Below, piece after piece: positions 1 to 6,554 of a stretch of DNA of 13,173 nucleotides (its first letter is position 1; the number at the start of each line of letters is the position of its first letter). The stretch is from DASVLX01 sp035552275. GTDB taxonomy: Bacteria; Actinomycetota; Actinomycetes; Mycobacteriales; Pseudonocardiaceae. The notes below the pieces were generated by a model. It did no database searches. It worked only from the letters and a program-made list of their open reading frames with translations, and was not told the DNA's origin. The position numbers and the translations under genes are program-made. The stretch covers positions 1-13,173 of the forward strand of contig DASZLR010000218.1 in NCBI GenBank assembly GCA_035552275.1, read 5' to 3'.

Positions 1-148
1 GCTGCCGATGACCGGCCGCCTGCCCTGGCAGGTGGTGGCGTTCCTGAACGACGCCCATCAGCGTGGCGTGCTGCGGGAAGCTGGTGCGGTGTACCAGTTC
101 CGGCATGGTCGGATCCAGGATTTTCTGGCGCGCGGCCAGCAATCGTGA
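1..148 (+). CDS. C-terminal end of a probable NACHT/STAND-type NTPase-associated protein (partial)
   Basis: An open frame enters from the left edge (first full codon at position 2) and stops with TGA at 146-148, giving 48 residues. The segment GVLREAGAVYQFRH followed by RIQDFLA resembles the very end of large actinobacterial NACHT-domain proteins, in which a leucine-rich helix is followed by 'RGVLRQ.GAVYQFRHA.LQ..LA'. This assignment is from memory of the family; no NTPase motif lies inside the window. Such proteins are STAND-type signalling ATPases, some linked to regulation or defence. The stop lies 10 bases from the stop of the convergent gene. The frame has high G/C at third positions, consistent with coding. 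The function of the whole protein is uncertain because more than 90 percent of it would lie outside the window. Confidence 0.6.
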   Translation, partial: LPMTGRLPWQVVAFLNDAHQRGVLREAGAVYQFRHGRIQDFLARGQQS

Positions 149-162
149 CCAGCGCCGGTCAC
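145..162. terminator. Short palindrome spanning both convergent stop codons
   Basis: GTGACC (145-150) and GGTCAC (157-162) form a perfect 6-bp inverted repeat with a 6-base loop. The stop codon of the plus-strand gene (146-148) and that of the minus-strand gene (159-161) sit in opposite arms. It could act as a weak bidirectional terminator. The stem is short and has no T-run, so this is only a suggestion. Confidence 0.3.
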
Positions 163-2852
163 CGCTTCCCGAACAGCTCGGCGATTCGGGCCACCCTGGG
201 GTCACGCTGAAAGTCCTCCAGGGACAGCGGAAGCGGGAGCCGCCAGTTCGGATACTGGTCGATGGTGCCGGGCAGATTCGGCTGCCTCGGCTCGCCGAGC
301 ACGTCGTACGGCGACACCAACCGCAGCAGACACGGAGTGCGGGCCAGCAGTTGGTGCATCGCCACGATCACCTCGTCCTCACTTGGCTCACCGCTGACAA
401 GTCCTTCGGCCCGCAACAGTTCCAGCAACCGCGCCTGCTCGGCGGCCGCCCGCGTCCGTTCCTGTTCTGGCGGCCCGGCCAACAGGCCCAGTTCCGCGCG
501 TACCCGAACGTGCTCGCCGCGCAGGAAACCGGCGGCGGTGGGCAGGTCGTGGGTGGAGATGCTGGCCGCCACGTTCCGCGGCCAGTCAGCCGGCGGCAAC
601 AATTCCGCCGGACCGTCATCGGAAGCGACATCATCGTCCGGCCCACGCTCCGGGTGCTGGAACCACAGCACCGCCGATCCGAGCACGCGCCGCTCCCGCA
701 GCCCCGCGCCAACCTCGGGCGGAATGGTGCCCAGATCCTCGCCGACCACCACCGCACCGGCCCGAAATGCCTCCAGCGCCAGCACACCGAGCATCGCCTC
801 GGCGTCGTAGTACACGTACGCGCCGCGGCTCGGCGGCTCGCCCTGCGGCACCCACCACAGCCGCCACAGTCCGGCCACGTGATCGACCCGCAGCCCGCCG
901 CCGTGCCGCAGCGCGGCGCGCACCACGTCCCGATATGGCTGATAGCCGGCTTCGGCGAGCTTGCGGGGATGCCACGGTGGCAGCTGCCAGTCCTGACCCT
1001 GCTGGCTGAAGGCGTCCGGTGGCGCCCCGACCGTGCAGTCCACCGCGAGCACATCCTGCAGCGCCCAAGCGTCCGCACCATCCGGGTCGACGCCGACCGC
1101 CAGATCGTGCACCACCCCGATCGGCATCGTCTTGGCAGCTTCCCGCACCGCGTCGAACTGTTGATCGCACAGTCGTTGCAGCCATGTGTGGAAGTCGACC
1201 CGATCGGCCAGCCGGTCGCGTTCCCGCGCGACCTCGGGCGAGCCAGGCGAACGCAACCGCGCCGGCCACGCCCGCCAGGACGGGCCGTGCGTTTCGGCCA
1301 GCGCGCAGAAGGTGGCGAAATCGCGCAGCGACGGGTCATCCGGGATGCCGACGGGCGTGGAATCGTGCTGGCGCAACAGTTCCAGCGCGGCCCGCTTCGC
1401 AGACCACACGCCGTCATAGTCGATCCGATCGCCGTTGGGCGGCCGAAGCGCGTCCACTTTCCGCCGAATGTCCTCGGGGCAACGCCGATAGCCGGCGGTG
1501 TCCTCGATTCGCAGGTACAGCGGGTTGGCGAACCGCCGGCTGCTCGGCGCGTACGGCGACGCCTCGACCGGCAGCACGGGGGTCGGCCCGTGCAGCGGGT
1601 TCACCAGCACCGCACCGGCCGCACGGCCAACCCCGCCGCCGCTGGACCAACGGGCCAGCTCACGGAGATCGGCGAGATCGCCCATTCCCCACGAGCCGTC
1701 CGAACGCAGCGCGTACAGCTGCACCATCCAGCCCCAGGTTCGCGGCGGCTCGGGCAGTCGCCGTGGCACGACGATCACCGTCACCCGCCGGTCGCCGGTC
1801 GCCAGCTCGTGCCAGCCCAAGGGCAGGTCGGCCGGCAGCTCGCCGCGCACCATCAGCACGGCGCCGTCCTCACGACGCAACTCGCCGGCCACCCCGTCCG
1901 GCAGCGCGCGGCCGTGGCCCTCGCGCAGCACGATCGTCGGCGGCAGCTCGGCGCCCTTCGCCCGCGCCACGGCCAGTTCGCGCCGCACCTCCGCCGGGGA
2001 GCCGGCGGCCACGCCAAGCTGGCGCAGCACCGCGATCACCACATCCGGATCGACGTGCGCCAGCCGTCGTTGCGCGTCCTCATAGCTCACGGCCACGCCA
2101 TGCGCCGCGGCCAGTTCCGCCAACTCAGGATCAACCGCCCGATCAACACTGTGCATGTGATCACGATGCCAGCGACGTCTGGCTTCGGCGATCGCGGCTC
2201 GCACCTCGGCATCGCTGGTCTGGGTGAAGTCGCGGTACCACTGGCCTACCGAACCGAAGTCCAGGACGGCGGCGAGGCACAGCACGTCATCGGCCCCGTC
2301 TGTCTCATCGGCTCCCCCGGCCAGCATCCGCGCGGCCTCCTCGGAACAGACCGGCGCCGCCAACACCAGCCGGCGCGGGCGGCGATCGCGCAGCTCGCGC
2401 AACGCGGCTCGGGCGGTGACTCCGGTCGCCAGGCCATCGTCCACCAACAGGACATCATGATCCTCGATCGGTCCGGGGTAGCTGCCGGACCGGTACTCGG
2501 CGGCCCGCCGCCGCGCCTCCGTGCGTTCCCGCTGCACCGCCCGGTGCAGGTCGCTTTCCCGCAGGCGCAAGGCGGACAGCGCGGCCTGGTCGAACACCGG
2601 CGGGCCGTCCGCGGTCACCGCGCCCACGCCGAGTTCACGATGGCCGGGCGCGCCGATCTTGCGGGCGACCGCCACCGCCAGCGGCGCGTGCAGCGCCCGT
2701 GCGACTTCGGCGGCCACCGGCACTCCGCCGCGGGCGATGCCGAACACCACCGGATCGACCCAGTCCCGCTGGCCGGCCAGCTCGGCCAGCCGCCGCCCAG
2801 CGTCCCGTCGGTCGTGGAAGGCGGGGGGTCGCAGCGTGCGCCCGACGGCCAC
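159..2852 (-). CDS. Fusion protein: phosphoribosyltransferase domain + 4-alpha-glucanotransferase (GH77, MalQ-like)
   Basis: About 897 residues from the GTG at 2852. Residues ~12-225 form a COG1926-type phosphoribosyltransferase: an FHDRRDAGRRLA start, a GIARGGVPVA loop, and the PRPP-binding motif LLVDDGLATG at ~135-144. Residues ~233-897 are a complete GH77 amylomaltase, which transfers alpha-1,4-glucan segments between maltodextrins in the cytosol. The NPLHGPTPVLP...SPY signature is followed by the nucleophile Asp in LRVDHVAGL (~657), the acid/base Glu in VVGEDLGTIP (~705) and the third Asp in STHDLPT (~769). No stop separates the domains; the junction is near 2156, where an ATG could begin a stand-alone MalQ, but no SD is visible there. 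Start choice: GTG 2852 has GGAG 9 bases upstream and lies 16 bases after the PEBP stop; the longer GTG at 2900 would overlap that gene. The fusion is unusual. A sequencing indel is possible, because another frame has TGA 4 bases before the internal ATG. The domain calls are firm; the joint function is unknown. Confidence 0.9.
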   Translation of the reverse strand: MAVGRTLRPPAFHDRRDAGRRLAELAGQRDWVDPVVFGIARGGVPVAAEVARALHAPLAVAVARKIGAPGHRELGVGAVTADGPPVFDQAALSALRLRESDLHRAVQRERTEARRRAAEYRSGSYPGPIEDHDVLLVDDGLATGVTARAALRELRDRRPRRLVLAAPVCSEEAARMLAGGADETDGADDVLCLAAVLDFGSVGQWYRDFTQTSDAEVRAAIAEARRRWHRDHMHSVDRAVDPELAELAAAHGVAVSYEDAQRRLAHVDPDVVIAVLRQLGVAAGSPAEVRRELAVARAKGAELPPTIVLREGHGRALPDGVAGELRREDGAVLMVRGELPADLPLGWHELATGDRRVTVIVVPRRLPEPPRTWGWMVQLYALRSDGSWGMGDLADLRELARWSSGGGVGRAAGAVLVNPLHGPTPVLPVEASPYAPSSRRFANPLYLRIEDTAGYRRCPEDIRRKVDALRPPNGDRIDYDGVWSAKRAALELLRQHDSTPVGIPDDPSLRDFATFCALAETHGPSWRAWPARLRSPGSPEVARERDRLADRVDFHTWLQRLCDQQFDAVREAAKTMPIGVVHDLAVGVDPDGADAWALQDVLAVDCTVGAPPDAFSQQGQDWQLPPWHPRKLAEAGYQPYRDVVRAALRHGGGLRVDHVAGLWRLWWVPQGEPPSRGAYVYYDAEAMLGVLALEAFRAGAVVVGEDLGTIPPEVGAGLRERRVLGSAVLWFQHPERGPDDDVASDDGPAELLPPADWPRNVAASISTHDLPTAAGFLRGEHVRVRAELGLLAGPPEQERTRAAAEQARLLELLRAEGLVSGEPSEDEVIVAMHQLLARTPCLLRLVSPYDVLGEPRQPNLPGTIDQYPNWRLPLPLSLEDFQRDPRVARIAELFGKR

Positions 2853-2868
2853 CGGCTCTGGCTCCGGC

Positions 2869-3324
2869 CTAGCGAGCGAACAGGCCGACCAGCGTCCCAC
2901 GGGCGATCACGTGGCCGGCGATGGCCGCGCGCACGTGCTCGGCGTCGACCCCGTCGGCCAGGCCCAGCGGCTGATCGGCCGCGTACAGCCGGAAGAAGTA
3001 GCGGTGCGGGCCGCCGGCCGGTGGTCGCGGGCCGCCCCAGCCCAGTTCGCCGAAGCCGTTGCGGCCCACCGCCACGGTCGCGGGCAGCTCGTCATCCGTG
3101 AGCCCGGTTCTCGTCGGCGGAATCCCGGTGAGCACCCAGTGCACGAACGAGCCGCCGGGAGCGTCCGGATCGTCGCAGATCAGCGCCAGCTCGGCGGTGC
3201 CGTGGGGCACCTCGGACCATTCCAGCGGCGGAACGTCGTTCCCGCCGTCCTTGGTGTACCGCTCCGGGATCGGGTCGCCGTTGCCGAACGCCGGGCTGCG
3301 CAACTCGATATCGCCGACGGACAT
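2869..3324 (-). CDS. YbhB/YbcL family Raf kinase inhibitor-like protein (PEBP family)
   Basis: 151 residues, the usual length for bacterial phosphatidylethanolamine-binding-like proteins. Family signatures are visible: the CDDPDAPGG ligand-pocket motif (~50-58), HWVLTGIPP (~62-70), then GRNGFGELGWGGPRPP and GPHRYFFRLYA, which build the conserved anion-binding site. There is no signal peptide, so it is probably cytosolic. The ATG at 3324 is preceded on the minus strand by AAGAGGTG (plus 3329-3336) at good spacing, which supports this start. The following gene begins 16 bases after its stop, or overlaps it if the longer start is used, so the two are likely co-transcribed. Bacterial PEBP homologues bind small anionic ligands, but no established reaction exists for this subgroup. 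Confidence 0.93.
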   Translation of the reverse strand: MSVGDIELRSPAFGNGDPIPERYTKDGGNDVPPLEWSEVPHGTAELALICDDPDAPGGSFVHWVLTGIPPTRTGLTDDELPATVAVGRNGFGELGWGGPRPPAGGPHRYFFRLYAADQPLGLADGVDAEHVRAAIAGHVIARGTLVGLFAR

Positions 3325-3411
3325 CGTGCACCTCTTTCACACACCAGTTCACCTCATCGGCTACCCCGCACCGCGAGCCGGAAACCCAGCTGAACCGAGT
3401 CGCGGAACCGC

Positions 3412-3675
3412 TCACATCGCGTTGGCGGCCGGGGCGATCGGGCCGTTGCCGCGGTGCCAGTCGGCGTAGTGCTCGCGGACATACCGGTCGATCACGGTGT
3501 GCAGGTCGCGGTTGTCCACCCAGCCACCGGAGTCCACGGGCGGCCTGGCGACCACCGGGCCCTCGTCCGAGAAGGCGCGCTTGCCACGCAGCACGAGCAT
3601 GAAGCCGTCGCCGCGCCCCCACCGGAAGGTCACGTCCAGGCCGGGCACGTAAACCTGCGCTTTGGGCCATCCCAC
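3412..3675 (-). CDS. Hypothetical small protein (87 aa)
   Basis: I do not recognise this protein. The frame has almost exclusively G or C at third positions, which argues that it is really translated. It starts at GTG 3675, the first start after an in-frame TGA; no clear SD precedes it, so initiation may be leaderless or may use the later GTG at codon 10. Visible features are a beta-rich N-terminal half (VYVPGLDVTFRWGRGDGF, then MLVLRGKRAF), a central GGWVDNRDLHTVID segment and a helix with VREHYADWHRG. There is no signal peptide, membrane helix or metal motif. The 87-base gap to the PEBP gene on the same strand is compatible with co-transcription. It is divergent from the pirin gene and shares the 144-base intergenic region with it. 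Confidence 0.75.
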   Translation of the reverse strand: MGWPKAQVYVPGLDVTFRWGRGDGFMLVLRGKRAFSDEGPVVARPPVDSGGWVDNRDLHTVIDRYVREHYADWHRGNGPIAPAANAM

Positions 3676-3720
3676 GAACGATGAGCATCACATGGGTGAA
3701 CGGCGCGGAACAAGAGAGCT

Positions 3721-3745
3721 TCACCACCTGCACCCGGTGGGGTGA
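3721..3745. repeat. Imperfect inverted repeat in the divergent intergenic region
   Basis: TCACCACC (3721-3728) pairs with GGTGGGGTGA (3736-3745), leaving a two-base bulge and a 7-base loop. It lies between the divergent small hypothetical gene and the pirin gene. It could be a regulator site or an RNA hairpin in a leader; nothing further can be deduced. Confidence 0.3.
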
Positions 3746-3785
3746 CACTGGAATAGCCAGCGGAGGGGCGTGGTTTACTCGGATA

Positions 3786-3799
3786 GTTGCGCGTTCAAC
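3786..3799. promoter_or_regulatory. Candidate MarR/HxlR-type operator upstream of the pirin gene
   Basis: GTTGCGC followed directly by GTTCAAC is a 14-bp near-palindrome. The perfect form would be GTTGAAC-GTTCAAC, so 5 of 7 positions match. It is flanked by TA on the left and AA on the right. TTGAAC/GTTCAA palindromes are typical of MarR- and HxlR-family operators. It lies 20 bases before the pirin start codon and just before its SD, a position where a repressor would block transcription. No regulator gene is adjacent. The call rests on symmetry and position only. Confidence 0.4.
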
Positions 3800-3819
3800 A
3801 ACATGAAGGAGGTGCCGCG

Positions 3820-4794
3820 ATGGCCGCCGTCACGGCAGACACACTGACCCTGCCCCGCGTCTCCGGCGCGGGCCTGGGCGATATCGAACGCCCGGTGCTG
3901 GCGATCTCGACCGCGCCGTCGGGATTGGAGGGCGAGGGCTTCCCGGTGCGCCGCACCATGGCCGGCATCCCCTACCAGCACCTCGACCCGTTCATCATGA
4001 TGGATCACATGGGCGAGGTCGATTACGCGGCCGGCGAGCCCAAGGGCACCAACTGGCACCCGCACCGCGGCTTCGAGACGGTGACATACCTGATCGAAGG
4101 GCAGTTCGTGCACCAGGACAGCCACGGCGGCGGCGGGGTGATCACCGAGGGCGCCACCCAGTGGATGACCGCCGGCGGCGGCCTGCTGCACATCGAGACC
4201 CCGCCGGAGGACCTGGTCGAGAAAGGTGGCCTGTTCCACGGTTTCCAGCTCTGGGTGAACCTGCCGGCCAAGGACAAGTTCCTGGCCCCGGCGTACCAGC
4301 CGGTGGAGGCCAGCCAGGTGCTGCTGCTGGCCAGCGCCGACGGCGGCGCGCTACTGCGGGTGATCGCCGGCGAGGTCGACGGGCACGTCGGCCCCGGCTC
4401 GACGCACACCCCGATCACCCTGCTGCACGCCTCGGTCGCGGCCGGCGGCCAGCTCTCGCTGCCCTGGCAGCCGGAGTACAACGCGCTGGCCTACGTGCTG
4501 GCCGGGTCGGGCACGGTGGGCGCCAAGGCCGAGCCGATCCACGCCGGCCAGCTCGCGGTGTTCGGCGCGGGCGACCGGATCACCGTGGCCGCTGACAAGC
4601 GTCAGGACAGCCGCACCAGCTCGCTGGAAGTCCTGTTGCTGGGCGGCCAGCCGATCCGTGAGCCGATGGTGCACTACGGGCCGTTCGTGATGAACACTCG
4701 CGACGAGTTGGTGCAGGCGCTGGAGGACTACCAGTCCGGCCGGTTGGGCGTGATCCCGCCCGACGCGATCATGCCGCACGTGTTCCGCGGGTAA
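3820..4794 (+). CDS. Pirin family protein (bicupin)
   Basis: 324 residues. The N-terminal pirin cupin carries the metal site: His80 and His82 in NWHPHRGFETVTY, and His124 and Glu126 in GGGLLHIETP, matching the three-His/one-Glu iron site of characterised pirins. The pattern HQDSHGGGGVI...GATQWMTAGGG between them is the family signature. A second cupin-like half with a pirin C-terminal domain follows (~175-285). Pirins are cytosolic non-heme iron proteins; some bacterial members oxidise flavonols (quercetinase activity), others act as redox-linked partners, so the substrate here is unknown. The start is ATG 3820 with a near-perfect SD AAGGAGG (3806-3812) 7 bases upstream; a TTG at 3787 in the same frame is rejected. 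Expression may be controlled by the palindrome at 3786-3799 and ended by the hairpin at 4811-4848. Confidence 0.95.
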   Translation: MAAVTADTLTLPRVSGAGLGDIERPVLAISTAPSGLEGEGFPVRRTMAGIPYQHLDPFIMMDHMGEVDYAAGEPKGTNWHPHRGFETVTYLIEGQFVHQDSHGGGGVITEGATQWMTAGGGLLHIETPPEDLVEKGGLFHGFQLWVNLPAKDKFLAPAYQPVEASQVLLLASADGGALLRVIAGEVDGHVGPGSTHTPITLLHASVAAGGQLSLPWQPEYNALAYVLAGSGTVGAKAEPIHAGQLAVFGAGDRITVAADKRQDSRTSSLEVLLLGGQPIREPMVHYGPFVMNTRDELVQALEDYQSGRLGVIPPDAIMPHVFRG

Positions 4795-4810
4795 CATCGA
4801 GATCAGGAAC

Positions 4811-4848
4811 GCTGGTCACCGACAGTACTCGTACTGCCGGTGACCAGC
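4811..4848 (+). terminator. Long hairpin downstream of the pirin gene
   Basis: GCTGGTCACCGACAGTAC (4811-4828) is complementary to GTACTGCCGGTGACCAGC (4831-4848) at 17 of 18 positions (one A/C mismatch), forming a long stem with a tiny CTCG-type loop. It begins 16 bases after the pirin stop and ends 44 bases before the Ku start. No T-run follows, as is common for actinobacterial terminators. It most likely ends the pirin transcript and insulates Ku. A DNA-level role as a protein-binding site is also possible. Confidence 0.7.
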
Positions 4849-4892
4849 CACGAAGCGTACCTTCATCATAAGAGACGCGGGAGGTGTGCCTC

Positions 4893-5843
4893 GTGGCGAT
4901 GCGGTCGATGTGGAAGGGCGCGGTGTCCTTCGGATTGGTGTCGATCCCGATCCATCTCTACACCGCGACGGAGAACCACAACGTCAGTTTCCGGCAGGTG
5001 CACGCGGCCGACGGCGGTCGTGTCCAGTACAAGCGGGTGTGCACCGTCGACGGCGAGGAAGTGCCCTACGCCGAGATCGCCAAGGGCTACGAGACACCTG
5101 AGGGCGAGATGGTGGTGCTCACCGACGCCGATCTCGCCGACCTGCCGCTGCCCAGTCAGCGCGGCATCGAGGTGGTCGAGTTCGTGCCGCTGGAGGCCAT
5201 CGACCCGATCTGCTTCGACCGCAGCTACTACCTGGAACCGCAGAAACCGGCGGTCAAGCCGTACGTGCTGCTGCGGGACGCGCTGCAGAAATCCGGTCAC
5301 GTCGCCATCGCCCAGGTGGTGCTGCGGCAGCGCGAGGCGCTGGCCGTGCTGCGCGTCTACGCCGACATGCTGGTGCTCACCACCATGCTGTGGCCGGACG
5401 AGGTGCGCACGCCGGACTTCGCCTTCCTGCGCGAAGAGACACCCCAGGTGCGCCAGCAGGAGATGGCCATGGCCGGCTCGCTGATCGACTCGATGTCCGA
5501 CACCGTGTTCGATCCCGACAAGTACCAGGACCACTACCAGCAGGCGTTGCAGGCGCTGGTCGATGCCAAGATCGCCGGCGACGAGGTGCGCAAACCGGCG
5601 GCGAAGTCCGCGGACGAGCCCACCGATCTGGTGTCCGCGCTGCGCGCCAGCCTCGCCGGGGCCAAGAAATCGGCCCCCGCCAAGAAGCCAGCCGAGAAAT
5701 CCGGCACCGAGAAATCCAGCGCCGCCAAGGCCGCTCCGAAGACGACCGCCGCCAAGACGCCCGCGAAACCGGCGGCGAAAACCGGCGCCACCAAGGCGAC
5801 CCCGGCCAAGCCCGCCGCGCGCCGGCCGCGAAAGAGTGCGTGA
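4893..5843 (+). CDS. ku: Bacterial Ku protein (non-homologous end joining)
   Basis: 316 residues. The core (1-~240) begins MRSMWKGAVSFGLVSIPI after a two-residue lead, the hallmark of bacterial Ku, and continues through the beta-barrel that encircles DNA ends (YKRVCTVDGEEVPYAEIAKGYE; LPLPSQRGIEVVEFVPLEAIDPI). Ku homodimers bind double-strand break ends and recruit the ligase LigD, which is not in this window. The last ~75 residues are low-complexity Lys/Ala/Pro (KKSAPAKKPAEKS, then TPAKPAAKTGATKA and a basic end), the extended H1-like tail seen in many actinobacterial Ku proteins and thought to add nonspecific DNA binding. Start choice: GTG 4893 has GGGAGG (4879-4884) 8 bases upstream; ATG 4899 and the earlier GTG 4884 fit the SD less well. 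The 52-base gap to the next plus-strand gene allows co-transcription. Confidence 0.97.
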   Translation: MAMRSMWKGAVSFGLVSIPIHLYTATENHNVSFRQVHAADGGRVQYKRVCTVDGEEVPYAEIAKGYETPEGEMVVLTDADLADLPLPSQRGIEVVEFVPLEAIDPICFDRSYYLEPQKPAVKPYVLLRDALQKSGHVAIAQVVLRQREALAVLRVYADMLVLTTMLWPDEVRTPDFAFLREETPQVRQQEMAMAGSLIDSMSDTVFDPDKYQDHYQQALQALVDAKIAGDEVRKPAAKSADEPTDLVSALRASLAGAKKSAPAKKPAEKSGTEKSSAAKAAPKTTAAKTPAKPAAKTGATKATPAKPAARRPRKSA

Positions 5844-5895
5844 CACGCCGGCCAGCATCCCCCGCCCGGCTCGCTCGCGGTGATATCAACAGCCT

Positions 5896-6129
5896 GTGGA
5901 GACGAGCATCTGCGTGGACTGTGTGGCCGAGCTGGATCACTGTCACGGCACGCTGGTCACGCATCACGACGGTTTCGCCGAGTGCACCGACGACAACTGT
6001 GCGGTGTTCGACCCGGCCTGGCACCCGCTGTCCGTCAGCTGTGTGGACCTCACCGGCGGCTGCGCCTGCGGCCTCGCCGTCGACCTGCCGGCGGCCGAGG
6101 AGCCGGTGTTCGAATTGCTCGCGTCCTGA
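5896..6129 (+). CDS. Small cysteine/histidine-rich protein, probable metal-binding (77 aa)
   Basis: Starts at GTG 5896 without a recognisable SD, so translation may be leaderless or coupled to Ku. It has eight cysteines (6, 9, 16, 30, 35, 49, 56, 58) and histidines at 15, 17, 23, 24 and 43. These are arranged as CVDC, then DHCHG, then ECTDDNC, then GGCAC, a pattern typical of zinc-ribbon-like folds or of a compact metal-binding protein. It has no signal peptide or membrane helix. I recall similar short proteins in other actinomycetes but know no assigned function. It lies 52 bases downstream of Ku on the same strand, which suggests but does not prove a shared transcript and a link to DNA repair. 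Some cysteines could instead form disulfides. Confidence 0.8.
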   Translation: METSICVDCVAELDHCHGTLVTHHDGFAECTDDNCAVFDPAWHPLSVSCVDLTGGCACGLAVDLPAAEEPVFELLAS

Positions 6130-6140
6130 ACAGTGCCGAT

Positions 6141-6166
6141 GTCGGAGGTTGCCGCTAACCTCCGAC
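6141..6166. promoter_or_regulatory. Perfect 10-bp inverted repeat over the VOC gene start
   Basis: GTCGGAGGTT (6141-6150) and AACCTCCGAC (6157-6166) are exact reverse complements around a 6-base spacer. The right arm contains most of the presumed -10 element TAACCT and ends one base before the base preceding the ATG. As DNA it would be a well-placed operator for a dimeric repressor of the VOC gene. As RNA from the upstream gene it would be a hairpin and possible terminator, since that gene ends at 6129. The GGAGG inside the left arm is 19 bases from the ATG, too far to serve as its SD. Confidence 0.6.
6156..6161 (+). promoter_or_regulatory. Putative -10 element for a leaderless VOC transcript
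   Basis: TAACCT fits the actinobacterial TANNNT -10 consensus and is followed by exactly 6 bases and then the ATG at 6168. Transcription would therefore begin at or next to the start codon. No SD is present at usable spacing. No convincing -35 was found. Confidence 0.5.
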
Positions 6167-6167
6167 C

Positions 6168-6554
6168 ATGCTCGACCACATCGGTATTCAGGTAGCTGAC
6201 GTCAACGCGTCAGCCGACTTCTATCTTCGGGCCTTCGCGCCGCTCGGACTGCGCGAGGCGATGCGGTTCCCGCACGGGGACAGCTTCGTCGTCGGCATCG
6301 CCGACGCCGACGGGCCGCCCGACTTCTGGCTCAGTTCGGCGGAGAACAAGGAGACCCGGGAAGTGCACCTGGCTTTCCGAGCCGCCGATCGCGCCGCCAT
6401 CGACGCGGTGCACGAGGCCGCGGTCGCGGCCGGCGCGGAAGTGCTGCACGCGCCACGGGAATGGCCGGAGTACCACCCCGGCTACTACGGCGTTTACCTC
6501 CGCGACCTCGACGGCCACAACGTGGAGGCCGTCTACCACGGCGAGGTCGGCTAA
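6168..6554 (+). CDS. VOC family protein (glyoxalase/bleomycin resistance fold)
   Basis: 128 residues, the size of a single-unit vicinal-oxygen-chelate protein. MLDHIGIQVADVNASADFY at the start provides the first beta strand with the likely metal His4 and the characteristic 'V.D...S..FY' motif. The middle has EVHLAFRAADRAAIDAVHEAAVAAGAEV with its conserved His. The C-terminal GYYGVYLRDLDGHNVEAVYH carries the usual 'DPDG..iE' site, with Glu in NVEAVYH. Members are metal-dependent lyases, dioxygenases or drug-binding proteins; this subgroup is not assigned a substrate. The start is set by the family N-terminus, and the gene looks leaderless. Its stop TAA (6552-6554) overlaps the stop of the convergent membrane-protein gene. 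Confidence 0.92.
   Translation: MLDHIGIQVADVNASADFYLRAFAPLGLREAMRFPHGDSFVVGIADADGPPDFWLSSAENKETREVHLAFRAADRAAIDAVHEAAVAAGAEVLHAPREWPEYHPGYYGVYLRDLDGHNVEAVYHGEVG

Noticed and set aside
63..3101. Plus-strand open frame of about 1,000 codons opposite the PRTase-glucanotransferase gene
   Set aside because: Its product is Arg/Pro/His/Gln-rich with no domain, while the minus strand has two recognisable enzymes with all catalytic residues. Long antisense frames are expected at this GC content.
3092..3748. Longer minus-strand frame across the small hypothetical and PEBP genes
   Set aside because: It uses a different frame from the PEBP protein, which has clear family motifs, and its product is Arg-rich without features.
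5690..5830. Tandem DNA repeat in the 3' part of the Ku gene
   Set aside because: The repetition is at the level of Lys/Ala/Pro codons and is degenerate in DNA; it is best explained as a low-complexity protein tail.
5844..5895. Possible terminator between Ku and the cysteine-rich protein
   Set aside because: Only short GCCGG/CCGGC matches with long loops are present; no stable stem or T-run.
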